A stretch of 64,000 nt of DNA from Cocos nucifera (GCA_006176705.1 QRFJ01005756.1:1-64000), one strand, 5' to 3'. Shown: positions 1 through 12,168, counted from the first letter of the stretch. Notes: generated by a model from the sequence alone, not told the origin. Translations and numbers: made by a program.

Positions 1-1510
1 TGCAATCCGAAATGGAATCCATACACACCAACCCCAAAGTATGGACTTTTGGTAGGATGCACCAGGGATATAAACCCTATTGATGCAAAATGGATTTTTT
101 AGAAAAAAGATTGGAGCTGATGGTCAATTGAAATCTTTATAAGGCTAGATTGGTGGCTAAGCGTTAGGAAAAAAGGGCATGGATTTGGATGAAACTTCTT
201 CCCTGTGCCATGCCAAATCTTATCAAATTATGCTTGCCATTAGTAGCAACCATGCTATAAAATATGGCAAATGGATGTAAAGACTGCTTCCTTAATGATT
301 TCATTAAGGGGGGAGCGTCTAGTATGGTCATACGCCAGAGGGATTTAAGTCAAATATGAGAGGACAAATCAGCGTATGCAAGCTAGAGATCCATTTATGG
401 ATTAAAGAAGCATCAAAAGTTGGAAATCCATTGATGAAATTAGTAAAAGAGTTTGGTTTATAAGATATTGATGCATAACCTGTGTGCACAAAAAACTAGT
501 GGGAGAACCATAGTTTCTTGTTCATAATGAAGATGAATACTCTTTCTGGGAGATGTATCCCAGTTACAATCAATCAAATATATGGCTATCAAATAAGTCT
601 TCTATGAAATTTGGGAGAAGGACCTCCTATATACTAGGAAATAAGATCTATAGAGATAGATTTTTTAAAAAAGGGAAGGGGAATTCTAGGGCTTTGTTCC
701 CTAAATCAAGGTACATTGGACTATACTGAAAGATTCAGGTATGGATGGGAGTAAAGAGGTTATTTGACCAATTCAAGGATTACATCTCCTCTAAAAGATG
801 TCTCCAGAAGACACCTGAAGGAAGAAATAGAATGAGTTTATTCGCTTATGTTCGGCTATGGACAATAATGTATGGCATGTTATGTAAAGTCCTGAATGTT
901 GCTTATGCTTTATAAGATGCCAAGTAGATCTCAAGGTGATCCAGGAGAGGATCTTGGAAAGCTATGAAAAAATTCTTAAGTGCTTGAGACGAGACTAAAG
1001 ATATTTTTCTAGTATTGGTGTCTGATCTTAAATTAGAAGCATATTCTGACTCTAGTTTTCAATCAGACCCAAATAGATGCAAATTCCATTTTAGGGTATG
1101 TCTTTACTCTGAACGATGGAGCAGTAAAGTGGAATGATTACTAAGCAGCCAACTATAGCTCACTACAACCACTGAAGAAGATATATAGCTGTTAGTGAAC
1201 ACAAGGAAGCTGTTCTGTGGAAGTTCATCCACTGATTAGAGTGTTATGGCTAAATTGAGAATCCAGTACCACTCTTACTAATGGATAATACTGGAAGCTA
1301 TTGGCTCGGCAAAGAAATCAAGTCTCATCATAATCAAACACCGATTCTGAGATGCTTCCATCTCGTTGGTGAAATTATTCGAAGACAAGATGTAGTCATA
1401 GAACAGGTTGACACAAGAAACATATCGACCATTACTAAGCTTACCAACTGAACTGGTTTGATCGCACCTTGCTTTTGTATTGGGATTAAATACTAAGGGG
1501 ATGGCTTAGT
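1..1510 (+). pseudogene. Decayed Ty1/copia pol (RT and RNase H) of element I
   Basis: This is the 3' part of a copia polyprotein, cut by the window edge. Reading frames on the + strand, with many stops and shifts, show the start of the RT domain near 10-130 (residues like MQSEMESIHTN, then a CKMDF/KKIGADG stretch). RNase H debris follows near 1040-1480: a DSSFQSD block, an LNDGAVKW block, an MDNTGS block and a final HxxxEI(I)RRQDV segment. The catalytic RT box is not readable near 520-560. The relic leads straight into a polypurine tract and a long LTR, which fixes its orientation. It cannot encode a working enzyme. The assignment to copia is firm; the lineage is not. Confidence 0.8.
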
Positions 1511-1523
1511 GCAAGTGGGAGAT
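1511..1523 (+). other. Polypurine tract of element I
   Basis: The sequence GCAAGTGGGAGAT lies directly after the pol relic. It matches the form of the tract seen before the 3' LTR of element A (12871-12881). It marks plus-strand DNA priming and the start of the 3' LTR. Confidence 0.75.
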
Positions 1524-4010
1524 TTGAAAGAAATTGACGCCCGTCAAAGCCCAATTTAATTTTTTTGGGCTGTTCTTTTGTTTCCAAACTCATGAATGAT
1601 ATTTTTAATAATAAATAAGGCATTTATTTATATTCATATGCAGTGTCCTTATTATTTAAGATTATGATAAATCCTATACAATAGGGCTATGGTTTTAGAA
1701 TATATGATGAGTCATAACCAGTGAAGAATCGGAAATCTTAAACCCAATTAAATATTTCTAGTCGATGGGGACAATTGAAGTTGGATCATATTTTTTGGTA
1801 AGGACTAGCACATTCTTCTGTATGCTCAATTGATAGGGTGATTGATACTCATATAATTTTGTGTATGACACTTAATATAAGAATGTGGGTGTCATTAGAT
1901 AATGAGTTCACATGAAGTTGATCAAATTGAGAATATCTAATGTAGTCTATTACATGTCAATAGATGATTCTCATATGGAATTGTTGCATATAATCATGTT
2001 GACCTAAAACTATCTCGATTTATATATATCAATCCATATTTTTGGTTCATATATCATGAACTCAGTTATGTTATGGGAACTGATCTGGATATGGTTAGAT
2101 TATATATATGAAGGTTGTAGAGTAGGTTAATATGGCAATCGATACTCTCCTGGTAAGGAAAAAAGCCATCCTTTACTTCAAACACAAATGATGATTCAGG
2201 AAGGCTTTGATCAAGCATGATGAAAATTAGAAATTGGTTTCTAATGTTTCATTAATGGATCCATCATAAGGATGAAAGAGAAATGAATATTGATATTGAG
2301 AATTGATTATTGTCCATACCCAGAGTCATATTCAGTGATGCAGGAAGATCGAAGGATCTAGTTGCATGGTAATTTCATGAAGGATATTATTTTGGTATTT
2401 CCCATCACAAATTTTACATCTTTCAAAGTCATGTTTATGTGTAGACATCAATCATGTTTCTTGTGGGTTCGATCAAATTAAAATTTTAATTTGATCATTA
2501 AATTAAAAAGTATTCTAAATTAAGTCAAATTGGATTGGCTAGTTTTGACCTAAATCGGTTTGGTTGAATTCCAACAAGATTAGGTCAAATCACACCTAGA
2601 CTCACTGCTGGTTAGATGTGGAATCCAGTGGGTCACACACAAAGAGAGTTGATTAAGGGTCCAATTGGATTAGACCATGTTTGCAAGATGAACATGCTAG
2701 CACATGTAGCAAACCCTAGCACCTGGATTCGAATTGGATTCGAATTGGCTTTCGATTTGGGCTAATTAAGATATGATTTGTGCCAAATAGGATTTGGTCT
2801 TGAATTGGATTAATCTAGACTGATTGGGCTTTAGTTGGGATGCCACATACCTGAATCACATGTGCTAGAGAGTCTCTCTCTTATGCATGGGAAGTCTTTC
2901 ATGCGCAAAGTATTTTTTGGCGCATAGAATTAGTTGGCGCCTACCTTCTTTGACTTTTCCCATTTGTTATGTTGCATAAAAATTTTGAATAGGCATGGAC
3001 ATCTGATATGGGGTGATAAAGATCCTTCTACAAGTTAAAAACTTCATTTTCTTTTTAATTTTTGTCGCCCTAGATTCTTTGTCGCCCAAGACTCCTTACT
3101 GCCTAAGACTCCATGCCGCCCACTCCTTCTTAACGCCTCTTGGACCAAGTCAAAGTCCCTTGGGACTTTGACTATTCGAAGATCATCTCCACGCCTTCTT
3201 GCTGAATGGGCATCCCTTTTTAGAGCCATTAGATGGCTCTTTTATCTAATCTAATGGATGAAAAGGGTGGCATCAATGATGAAATATTGCGACTCTTCAT
3301 AAATAACTTACGTAGAATTAGTGCAAGAGTCCTTCTGCTTTAAGGCACCTCTTGGACTAAGTCTACATCTCGTTATTTTTTGATGAGGTGTGAGAATGGA
3401 TAAAGGGACATGAGATTTTTTTTTCTAAGGGCACGAGAAATTATGTTGGCATCCTTATGTACATTATAAATAAGGGTGCATATCTTGAGTCCGGGAGATG
3501 TGAAAATTATCTTTCTTTCATACAAGAGTTTCATTTTGTCCAATTTTCTTTCTTTTCTTCTCTTGTCTAGACCTTGTCCTTATAAGGATAAGAAGTCATC
3601 TTAAGACTAAGAGATTAGGAAGAAAAATTAAGAAGACAAAGAAAAAGAAAGATAGATAAGGAGAGGCAAGGAAGGTGACATAAAGGCTAAAGAAGGTCTT
3701 ACCCTTTTAATTAAAGTTCTTATTATTAGAACTTTAATTGCATAAATCAGAGGTGCTGGTGTCTTGATCAAGTCTCTATGTGGATCAACGTTGGAGGGTA
3801 AACACGTGGGCACCTGGTCGAACCTCTGACGGACTGCTACCGATGATCAGGGTCAATTTAGGGTTTAGCGATAAGAGGTATGTTCTAATACTTTCTTTTA
3901 TATTACAAATGCATATTATATGATTTAATTGCTCTAAGGTGGTCTTAGGATTTGGGTTTGGTTTATATGATTTCATATTTTTGCTTTGAAATCCATGCTT
4001 CCATCCTGTA
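1524..4010 (+). repeat. 3' LTR of copia element I (right end approximate)
   Basis: Non-coding AT-rich sequence follows the polypurine tract. It holds a TATA box (3465-3472) and, near 3780-3815, a U5-like GTGGAT...GGCACCTGG block that resembles the one in LTRs of A, B1, C and H. The left end has probably lost the canonical TG. The right end is not resolved: I see no second LTR to compare with and no target duplication, so 4010 is a guess from the change in base composition. No gene is visible here; short open frames in it look random. Confidence 0.55.
3465..3472 (+). promoter_or_regulatory. TATA box in LTR of element I
   Basis: TATAAATA is followed by G-rich sequence and later by pyrimidine-rich transcribed-leader-like sequence. 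Its place in the LTR agrees with TATA boxes in the LTRs of A and B1. Function is inferred. Confidence 0.5.
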
Positions 4011-5302
4011 CCCCAATCCTATCAAGCATCATGGTTTTTTAGGAAGATGGGCAGTGTAGGGCTATTGAAGAGAGGTTTCCCAAGGGTTAATGGTCGAAGA
4101 AAGGCTGAAGAAGCGACTATACGTCCTTCGATGTCAGAAAGGTGGGAAAGTAGTCTGAGATGTATTCAATGGTTCGATCAGAGCATGGATTTACGAAGCC
4201 TTGAGAGTGATGGAGATGGATGATCCATGGAGGTCTAGCAGGTTAGGGTTGGATGGCTATAGAGAGGTGCAGAGATGAGTCAGGAAGCACTGGATTGCTG
4301 CAGGAGTGCTACCCAGAAGGCACGGGGCTGAGAGAGGCTCGATGGTGCAGTAGTCGAGGAGTGTATCTCAGCAAATGGTATCAGGGGCTTCTCAGGGAGA
4401 TTGGAAGCAGGTCTCAGAGAGAATCAGAAGGTCTTAGGGAGTGCCAGGAGGTCTCAGACAATCAGAAGTATCATGTATCAAGTTTCTTCTATAGGAGCAC
4501 TAGGAAGAGTGGCGGTTCAGATGGAGGATGGTTCTTTGGATGCAACTAAAGCGATGGCTGGTGTAGGGGCAAAAGAGAAGAACTAGGGTGGAATTTTCTA
4601 GGGTTCAGTCGCTAGTTTCAGAAGAGTTGGATGAGCTCTTCAATTTTGGAGGTTCCCATGTGTTGTAGAGGTATCCGAGATGGCTTCAAAGGAGTCCATA
4701 GAGCATGGAGGGTTCGAAGGGGTAATGATGGTGTTCGAGGTACAGCGGTAGGCTCAGTAGTGCAGCATTGAGTGGTTGGCCTCGAGGGACTCGGTGATAG
4801 AGTCAACTTCTACGGCATCAGATGAACTTCAGATATAGGTGGAGCTCCGCAGTGGTAGCTTCACAATTAGAGAGGAATTTGACATGAGTTCAGAGGAGAG
4901 GGGTGTAGGAGGATCGATATCTTAGCACCAGCACCGGTGATGCATAGTTTCAGGTAGAGCGGCATGTGCAGGAGGACAAGCATAGTTCTAAGGAGACCAT
5001 GTTAGAGTTTGCAGCAAGTGCCGGTACAGGAACGTTGTAGGTTCTCCAAGAAAGTCCAGGAAAAGTGATGCAGCTACTAAGTAGAAGGGATCTTGCAATT
5101 CCAAGATGGTGCATAGGTGCAAGCCAAGGTCTTCAGTGGTGGAGGCAGTCATCTTAAAGGCTTCAAGGGTGCACAATAACTGAAGAGAATTGGTAGAGGC
5201 GATGATTGCATAAGGATCTATCGAGTGCGCATGGACAGCGGGATCGTGCAGGAGGGCATTGCTAAGAGATTTGCCAAGGCTTGGGAGCACCAAGATGGAG
5301 AT
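4011..5302 (+). mobile_element. Purine-rich internal relic of retroelement E
   Basis: This AG-rich stretch has no readable polyprotein. Its last ~30 bases (GGGAGCACCAAGATGGAGAT at 5284-5303) match the end of the coding part and polypurine tract of element D (58536-58554). That suggests it is the 3' end of a Tork-like or non-autonomous LTR element. Open frames such as 4253-4549 lack any family motif and I do not call them genes. Confidence 0.4.
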
Positions 5303-5346
5303 TGTGAGGATTTATGGTGCTTCCAAGCCTTGGAAGGCCACGGGAG
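5303..5346 (+). repeat. LTR of element E, left fragment
   Basis: TGTGAGG follows a purine tract exactly where D has TGTGAGC (58555). After 44 bp the sequence is interrupted by element A; it resumes at 15155. Confidence 0.45.
5342..5346. repeat. Target site duplication of element A (left copy)
   Basis: GGGAG directly precedes the 5' LTR of A and recurs directly after its 3' LTR at 15150-15154. A perfect 5-bp duplication is normal for copia insertion and shows A is a complete insertion. Confidence 0.9.
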
Positions 5347-6416
5347 TGTTACATATATGTGCTCTAGAAGTCAGAATTGGCTGACACTTGTAATACACTT
5401 CTAAGGGCAAAATTATAATTTTGACTAATATTAATAAAATGGGTTTTTTCTATCACATATGCGTATTTAGTATCTGTGATACATCCTTCGAGTTAATGGT
5501 AATGATAATTCATATTTTCAAGAGTTGAAAATTTAAGACATGAATAATCATTGTTAACTCATAAAATGCTTCCGACCATAGGATCATCACGAGGATGGTG
5601 ATTGATCCGGAAGGTTGGTATACAATCGCTTCTCTTTAGTAGATGAGTCTTGAGTCTATGGTGTGGAGACACCGAAGCAAGAGTACAGGTACTCGTTAGA
5701 GAACGAGGGCACTGAGCGTGACCACCTCGAGTAGTCATTAGGGAGTCTACCTTCTCGTCAATGACTGACTCGATGCTGCAGTAGTGTGTCTGGTTCTTTG
5801 ACCTGAGGTGCATCGGTAGTTCACCTTGAGGGTGTTATAGTTTGACTACACCATTACTCGGTCTCCTAGCCATATGGAACCCTGAGGTGTATGTTGGCTA
5901 TAGCATGTTCATTGTAGGAACTGGATTGCATCAAGATGGAATCTATCTACCTCGGTGGTAGAGGAGCAGCCCTATGATGATCATGAGAATCAAGTCCAGA
6001 AGTCCATGGCCATGGCAGAGTGAAATAATAGAAAGAGTTTCTATTTAGATTTTCACATCGGACTCGAATCGAATGATTACATCATATGATAGAAACTAGG
6101 ATTTGACGAGTTTACCTTAACCCTAATCTGATCGGGGCTCAAGATAGAAGAACTTAATCACACAGGTAGCTGCACCAAGAGGTTCGCATTCAGCTCTGAT
6201 GGGTTGCCACCATATACTGCTAGGTGTCACTGGTGGATTTTGGGAGCAATTAGAATGATTTAGATGATCGATCATTCTAGCTGTTCGAATCAGAAGAGTT
6301 CTGATCCATCGAAAGGAGTTTCGATGATGTCGATGATAGAGATCATGACATATCCCATTACCATACAGAACTGAACCTAACTGGGTCACACAAATAAGGG
6401 TTTGAATCTGGTGATC

Positions 6417-6445
6417 ATCAATTGAACTGATCTAGTTCAATTGAT
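6417..6445. repeat. Inverted repeat in LTR A (12-bp arms)
   Basis: ATCAATTGAACT and AGTTCAATTGAT are perfect reverse complements separated by GATCT. The 3' LTR has the same arms (about 13957-13985) with a GATCC loop, so the arms have been kept while the loop changed. Confidence 0.75.
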
Positions 6446-6656
6446 CTGAATGAGATTCAATTAGGTTCAAGGAAATCGTGCTAGCACTCGATTGAACCTA
6501 ACGTTCTTCTTTTACTATCATAAATAAGTTGTCCTGACTGAGCCAAAGGAGTTTGTGCTCAATCAGAGGCCTTCATATGGTCTGACTGGAGGTTGTCCAA
6601 GTCAAAAAAGATTGTCTTATTTTGTAAGACATTACCTACCATTTTTGGTCACCTAT

Positions 6657-6735
6657 GCCATTTCTTGTTCTTTGACTTTGGTCAAAAGTCTACCTTTGAC
6701 TGGTCAAATGTTGACCATTGACACTTTGACTTTTG
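6657..6735. promoter_or_regulatory. Array of eight W-box cores (TTGAC) upstream of the LTR TATA
   Basis: Eight TTGAC or GTCAA pentamers lie in about 75 bp on both strands, roughly 310-390 bp upstream of the TATA box. TTGAC is the core of the W box bound by WRKY factors in plants. The same array is present in the 3' LTR near 14205-14273. Binding is inferred. Confidence 0.6.
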
Positions 6736-7045
6736 ACCACATGTCATGCACCTATTGGAGAGCTGGTGGGGGCTTGTCCCCCTGCCAGAACCTGGCAAGG
6801 AGGAGGGCGCATGCCACCCTAGGCGTGTGCCCAAGTTGGAGGCGCCTAGGAGTCCCTGTTGGACTAGGGACTCCATCTCCTTTTTGGATTCCAATTAGAG
6901 TTCTCCTAAGAACCAACTTTGACTGGTCTTAGGCACCCTCTAAGGAGGAATCCAGGGGACTCTATTTCCACCAATCAGATTTAGATCTGATTTCACAAAG
7001 AGTTGTGATTGGTTGGGAAGAAGAGGAGTTGGATCACGCTTAGTC

Positions 7046-7053
7046 TATAAATA
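7046..7053 (+). promoter_or_regulatory. TATA box of 5' LTR A
   Basis: TATAAATA in the context AGTCTATAAATAAGACC is the same in the 3' LTR (14565-14572). It is likely the element's own RNA polymerase II promoter, with R starting about 30 bp downstream. Confidence 0.65.
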
Positions 7054-7635
7054 AGACCCTGCGCCCAACTCAAACATATATAGATGATTAGAATCACAAT
7101 TTCCATGCCCCAAGGCTGCCTCTCCCCTCTTCCTCCATGCCAAACCACCTTCTCCCTCTCCTCTCCACGTCCAAAAGGGTTTTGGACCTTGGTTTTGGTG
7201 CGAATCTAGATAAGAGAAAGGATGAGTAAAAGCTAGAAGGTTGCACTGCTGCAAAGGACGACTGCTGATCTTCAAAAGGAGTTTTGAAGATCCTCCAGAT
7301 CAGATCTAGATCTAATTTTTTGAGATGTGATAGAGAAGAAGAGGATCTCTAGATCCAACCCGAGTGGATACCGGTAGAGGCCAGGCACTTGCATGGCTAG
7401 ATCCAGAACCTTCCGCTGCATACAGGATCATCAACGGATAATAGGATTACCCATATCAAGGTAAGTTAAATTTGATTTAATTTATCTAATTTTATTTTAT
7501 TTCTAAAATAATAATAATCAGATTTGAAACATATCAAGATCTGATTGGGATCAAGAAAAGAACTTTTAAAATATATCTCTTGATCTTATCAGACCTGAAC
7601 GAACCTGGACCAGAAAATAAGGGTTTTCCTTCAAC

Positions 7636-7648
7636 TGGTATCAGAGCC
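7636..7648 (+). other. Primer binding site of element A
   Basis: TGGTATCAGAGCC begins two bases after the 5' LTR. This is the classical complement of the 3' end of plant initiator tRNA-Met and fixes the LTR boundary and the + orientation. Confidence 0.9.
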
Positions 7649-9512
7649 AGGTTCTAAAAGTATTTAGATCTAATTTTAAATTTATTTTAATTAAAAAATA
7701 AGTGATTTTAGATGTCACATGAGATGTGATCAGATCTAAAATCAGAAAAAATTAAAATTAAATGATTTGGATCTAAGATTAGAAAATATGCATGACTAGT
7801 TCTAAAATAGAATAGTTCTATAGAATAGTCTTGCATGTTTTTAATTTAATTTGATTAAATTATATTTTAGATCTATTTATTTACTATTTTTTGATATTAT
7901 AATGGTTATAATAACATCTAAAAAATAGTAAATAAAAATTATTTAATTTTAAACATCATATGAGATATGATTGATGCATGTCTAGACTAGTTGTAGAATA
8001 GTTCTACATAATTGTCTAGATTAGAATTTATTTTGATTAGATTAATTTAAATCTAATTTTTTAGATTATTATGAGATAATTTAGATCTAAAAATATGCAT
8101 GATTCGATACATGAGATGTATGCAAAATATGCCATGATTAGATCTAATTTGTATATGAGATATATGATATAGATCTAAAACTATTTTGTAGTATTGCATG
8201 TTCCTGATTAAGGCATTCCTCTTGGCCGTCCGGATCATAAGAATGAAGAAGGGTTTAAAGGCCCTCTCTTCCCATTCGATGGGGTGTTCTTATGATGTGT
8301 AGGGGTGCTGCGCATTCGTCCTTAATCAGAAATCCAAAACTTACTTTCTGCAAAATCCTAGATCCTGAAATCCTAGGATTTATTGTGCATATTTTGTTTA
8401 TGAACCCTACTTAATTAAGAATTAAGATTATGGAAATATTAAATCTAAAATTGATCTAAAATTAAGAATTTCAGATCTAAGACATATTCATAATACTGGG
8501 TTCGGGCTTGGGTAGCTCAATTAGGTCTAAGCGGTTGATCAAACCGAATCAAGAGTTGGTTAGATGGGATCAACAATGCTTAAATTGACCAGCCTAATAG
8601 GATTAAGTCTGGGTCAAGATCGAGTCACGATCAAGCAAGACCTAATTAGGCTCAGAGGTTAGAGTCTGGATTGTAGGCTAACCCAATTGGTTCTGGCTCA
8701 ATAATTTGGTGTCTAAGGTAAGTTTGGCACATACGACCGACTGGTTTTTAATTGGAAGCTACTCGACCTGAATGCATTCTTGTACGAGTTAATGGCATAT
8801 TCCTTCCACCGATCTCACTTACCTGGCCATATCTGTTGACACAGTTCTGATCTGAGGTGGTCAATAATCCGAGCTAACCCATGCCACTAGGTTAGTCATA
8901 ATTGTTATGACTATGATAAGTCTAGTTTAATGAGACCTGAATCAATTCTCCCTAAGAAAAGATTAAGTCTGAGGTCTTCCACCATTGTAGACATGCGGGC
9001 CCTTCCCGAGGTTGATTGTTCTCGACTGGATACAGTGGCTCAGTTGCACCGGGAAGATGCAACCATGTCTATTAGGCATTGGATGCTATGGGCTGGAGGA
9101 TGAGTTGGGCTCAATATTTTGGATATGGTGAGAGACTCAATTAGGAACCCAGTCTATGCAAATGGTGGGTCTGACTTAACTAAGGAGTGGATCAATATTT
9201 TGGATATGGTGAGATTCATGAATTAGAGACCAATGTTTGGGTGCACCATGATTAGAGAATCATTGAACAAGAGTTGTTCACTCATTGGCTAACCCATCAC
9301 CAATAACTGTTAGGTGAGGTGATGAGTCAGTTGGTGAGACCGCACCACCCACTAGAAATCATTAATCATGGAGATTTTTGCATCTCTATAGAGGGAGTGT
9401 AGGGATCCGAGAAAATAGTGGGAGCTAATTTGTTTAAAAATAAAATCCCTAAATAAATTGGTCAAGTCAAAATTACAATATCTAACTAGAATCTTTGACT
9501 CTCTACAGGAAA
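7649..9512 (+). other. Untranslated leader of element A, no gene
   Basis: About 1.9 kb of AT-rich sequence between the primer site and gag. It carries many repeats of the AGATCTAAAAT type. No open frame with coding character is seen. Leaders of similar length occur in B1 and H here. Confidence 0.6.
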
Positions 9513-10135
9513 ATGTCTGCGTCCAACCCATTGAAATGTATCCTAGACATACATAGACTGACTGGACCCAATTATAAAGATTGGCTCAGGAACTATAAAA
9601 TAGTTTTAGGTTCTGAGAAGTTAACCCATGTACTAAACTAGGACCCTCCCACCTTACCAGCTCGTCCATCCATTGAACAGAGAGCGTCTCTGGAGAAATG
9701 GATAGACAAAGATAATAAGGCCAGATATTATATGTTGGGCTCGATGTCTGATGAGCTCCAGCGCCAACATGAAGATATCGGGACTGCTCGTCAAATGTTG
9801 GCTCACCTGCAGGAGATGTTTGGTGAACAGAGTCACACGGCCAAATATCAAGTCACAAAATAACTTTTTAAGGCTAAGATGCGTGATGGGCAGTCAGTCC
9901 AAGATCACTGTCTGACAATAATCAAGAACTTGAAAGAGCTTGAAAACCTCGGTGTGAAGTTGGACTTGGATCTGCAAAACGATGTTATTCTGCAATCCTT
10001 GACTGATGCATATGGGCAATTCATCATGAATTACCACATGCATAAACTTTAAAATTCCTTGGCCGAATTAATGAATATACTGGTCACCGCTGAGCTTTCT
10101 ATGAAAGGTTCTAAAGGCTCAGTTCTTGCTATGGA
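9513..10135 (+). pseudogene. gag: gag of element A, with three premature stops
   Basis: The frame opens at ATG 9513 (MSASNPLKCILDIHRLTG) after an AAA context. It reads through a typical copia capsid region of the UBN2/gag-polypeptide type: an LTGPNYKDWL block at the N-terminus, a LEKWIDKDNKARYYML block, and a helical LQEMF...KMRDGQSVQDH region. In-frame stops fall near 9642, 9861 and 10051. A shift then moves the reading frame to that of the zinc-knuckle segment starting at 10136. In an active element this protein forms the virus-like particle in the cytoplasm. Here it could be made only as fragments. Identification is firm; the exact shift point is not. Confidence 0.85.
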
Positions 10136-10966
10136 ATGGACTTCTTCCAAGAGAAAGTCTTATGGAAAGAAAAGAAGTCTGCGAAAAAGCAAAAGATGGA
10201 AGGAACAAAGAAGAAGAAGGAAGAGTCGAAGAAAAAGGCCGATGTCAAAGGAAAGTGTTTCCATTGCAACAGCGACGGCCATTGGAAGCGGAACTATCCT
10301 ACTTACCTGGCCACCCTGAAGAACAAGAAGGAAGGTCCTTCTAGAGGTATGCTCGTTATTGAGTCTAACCTTACGGTTTCTTCTGCATCCAGTTGGGTGC
10401 TTGACTCTGGTTCTAGTGCACATCTATGCACTTCCATGCAGGATCTTGAGGATAGCAGGAGGCTGAGGGATGGAGACATGATCCTATGCATCGGTAATCG
10501 AGCAAGAGTTGCTGCAGTAGCCGTGGGAACATACCCTCTTCGATTACCATCTGGTTTAGACTTAGTTTTGAAAGACTGTTATTATGTGCCTGCAGCTAGC
10601 AGAAATTTAATTTCTGTTTCATGCTTAGCACAAGAAGGCTATGTGATCTCAGCCATAGTCTCTCAATGGACTCCACCAAAAATACCTCAACTCAATGGGG
10701 TTTTAGAACGGAGAAATTGGACCCTATTAGATATGGTTCGATCCATGATGAGCTTCACAGACCTCCCTGATTTCCTTTGGGGACACTCATTGTTAACTTC
10801 AATTTATCTACTGAATAGGGTTCCCTCTAAAACCATTCCTACCACACCGTATGAGATATGGCATGGTAAGAAACCAAGTCTGAGTCATCTCAGAATTTGG
10901 GGTTGTCCGGCTCATGTCAAAAGACAACAAGCGGACAAGTTAGAGTTTAGGTCCTTTAGAGCTTGA
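10136..10966 (+). pseudogene. Element A gag end, protease and core-deleted integrase
   Basis: This 276-codon open frame joins several pieces. A lysine-rich stretch (1-40) leads to a zinc knuckle at residues 41-54, CFHCNSDGHWKRNY, whose last cysteine has become tyrosine. The aspartic protease active site follows in WVLDSGSSAH (D90-S91-G92). The pre-integrase part runs to about residue 175. The sequence then jumps to SQWTPPKIPQLNGVLERRN, which in copia integrases lies after the third catalytic residue. The HHCC finger and the whole D-D-E core are therefore absent, apparently by one deletion at about 10660/10661. The C-terminal GKKPSLSHLRIWGCPAH part is intact. The remaining frame is otherwise well preserved, which suggests the deletion may have been present in a mobile copy. 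Confidence 0.88.
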
Positions 10967-11145
10967 TTCATAGGATATCCTAAAGAGTCATTAGGATACT
11001 ATTTCTATATTCCAGAAGACCATAATGTGATTGTGAGTCGACATGCCATCTTTCTTGAAAAATAGTTTATTCAAGATAGTGGCATTGGAAAGGCAGATTC
11101 AAGCTTGATGAGAAAGTCTCACAAGTACAATGAGCTAAGGACCAA

Positions 11146-12168
11146 TTGGAACCAAATCAGGTTGAGCCAATAAGAACACTACCTCCTCCACCTCGTAGAT
11201 CGGAAAGAGTTTCCCATCCTCCTGAGAGATACTTAGGTATTATTTCAGAGGAAGTAGAGGAAATATTCCTCGTAGGTAATGGTGCTCATGGTGATGATCC
11301 CAAAACCTACAACGAGGCGATATCAGATATCGACTCCGAGAAATGGCTAGAGGCAATGCAGTCAAAAATTGACTCGATGCACTCAAACCAAGTCTGGACC
11401 TTGGTAGATCCACCAGAAGGTATAGTACCTATTGGGTGTAAATGGATCTTCAAGAGAAAGATTGGTGCAGATGGGAATGTGGAGACATTCAAGGCTAGAC
11501 TAGTGGCAAAAGGTTATAGTCAATGCGAAGGCATTGACTATCAGGATACCTTTTCTCCAGTGGCTATGCTAAAATCCATCCACACATTGCTTGCCATTGC
11601 AGCCTATTTTGATTATGAAATATGGCAAATGGACATGAAAATGGCATTCTTGAATGGATATCTTGAGGAAGATATCTATATGGAACAGCCGCTAGGTTTC
11701 ACATCCAGTGATACTGATCACAAGGTTTGCAAGCTGCAAAGGTCCATATATGGACTTAAGCAAGCATCTCGGAGCTGGAACACTTGTTTCAATGATGTGA
11801 TCAAAACATTTGGTTTCATCAAAAATGAAGAGGAACCATGTGTTTTCAAAAAGGTCAGTGGGAGCGCTGTTGTCTTCCTCGTATTGTATGTGGATGACAT
11901 CCTCCTTATTGGGAATGATATTCCCATGTTGACAACAGTCAAAATATGGTTGTCCAAGAAATTCTCCATGAAAGACCTAGGTGAAGCATCCTTTATTCTA
12001 GGAATTAAGGTCTATAGGGATAGACCGAATAGGATGCTAGGACTTTCACAGAAGATGTACATAGAGAAAGTACTAAAGAGGTTTAGTATGGAAAACTCTA
12101 AGAGGGAGATTAATACCCTTCAGACATGGTATTCATCTTTCCAAGAAGATGTGCCCCAGCACACCTGA
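11146..12168 (+). pseudogene. Reverse transcriptase of element A
   Basis: A 340-codon open part of the polyprotein; the left edge is not a true start. Residues 60-130 are the usual N-terminal block (EAMQSKIDSMHSNQVWTLVD and KARLVAKG). The active site shows QMDMKMAFLNG (D163) and LYVDDILLIGN (YVDD at 248-251), with SIYGLKQASR between. This is the RVT_2 family of copia reverse transcriptases, and all three catalytic aspartates are present. The frame is lost near 12125-12168 where it should continue into RNase H. Of all pol genes in the window this is the best preserved. Confidence 0.92.

Larger units (their letters stand above)
5347..7633 (+). repeat. 5' LTR of element A
   Basis: Starts TGTTAC and ends CCTTCA. 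It is nearly the same as 12882-15149. It contains a TATA box at 7046-7053, a cluster of W-box cores at 6657-6735, a 12-bp-arm inverted repeat at 6417-6445 and the U5 motif at 7364-7398. Short open frames inside (for example 6555-6932) have no coding signature and recur in decayed form in the other LTR. Confidence 0.92.

Noticed and set aside
4377..4388. Primer-site-like AATGGTATCAGG in element E internal region
   Set aside because: No LTR end can be seen to its left, and the sequence before it does not match the E LTR end at 15957.
4253..4549. 98-codon open frame
   Set aside because: Purine-rich relic; arginine/glycine/serine-rich translation without a motif; overlaps another open frame in a different phase.
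6555..6932. 125-codon open frame in LTR A
   Set aside because: Non-coding LTR; the equivalent frame in the 3' LTR is interrupted by indels.
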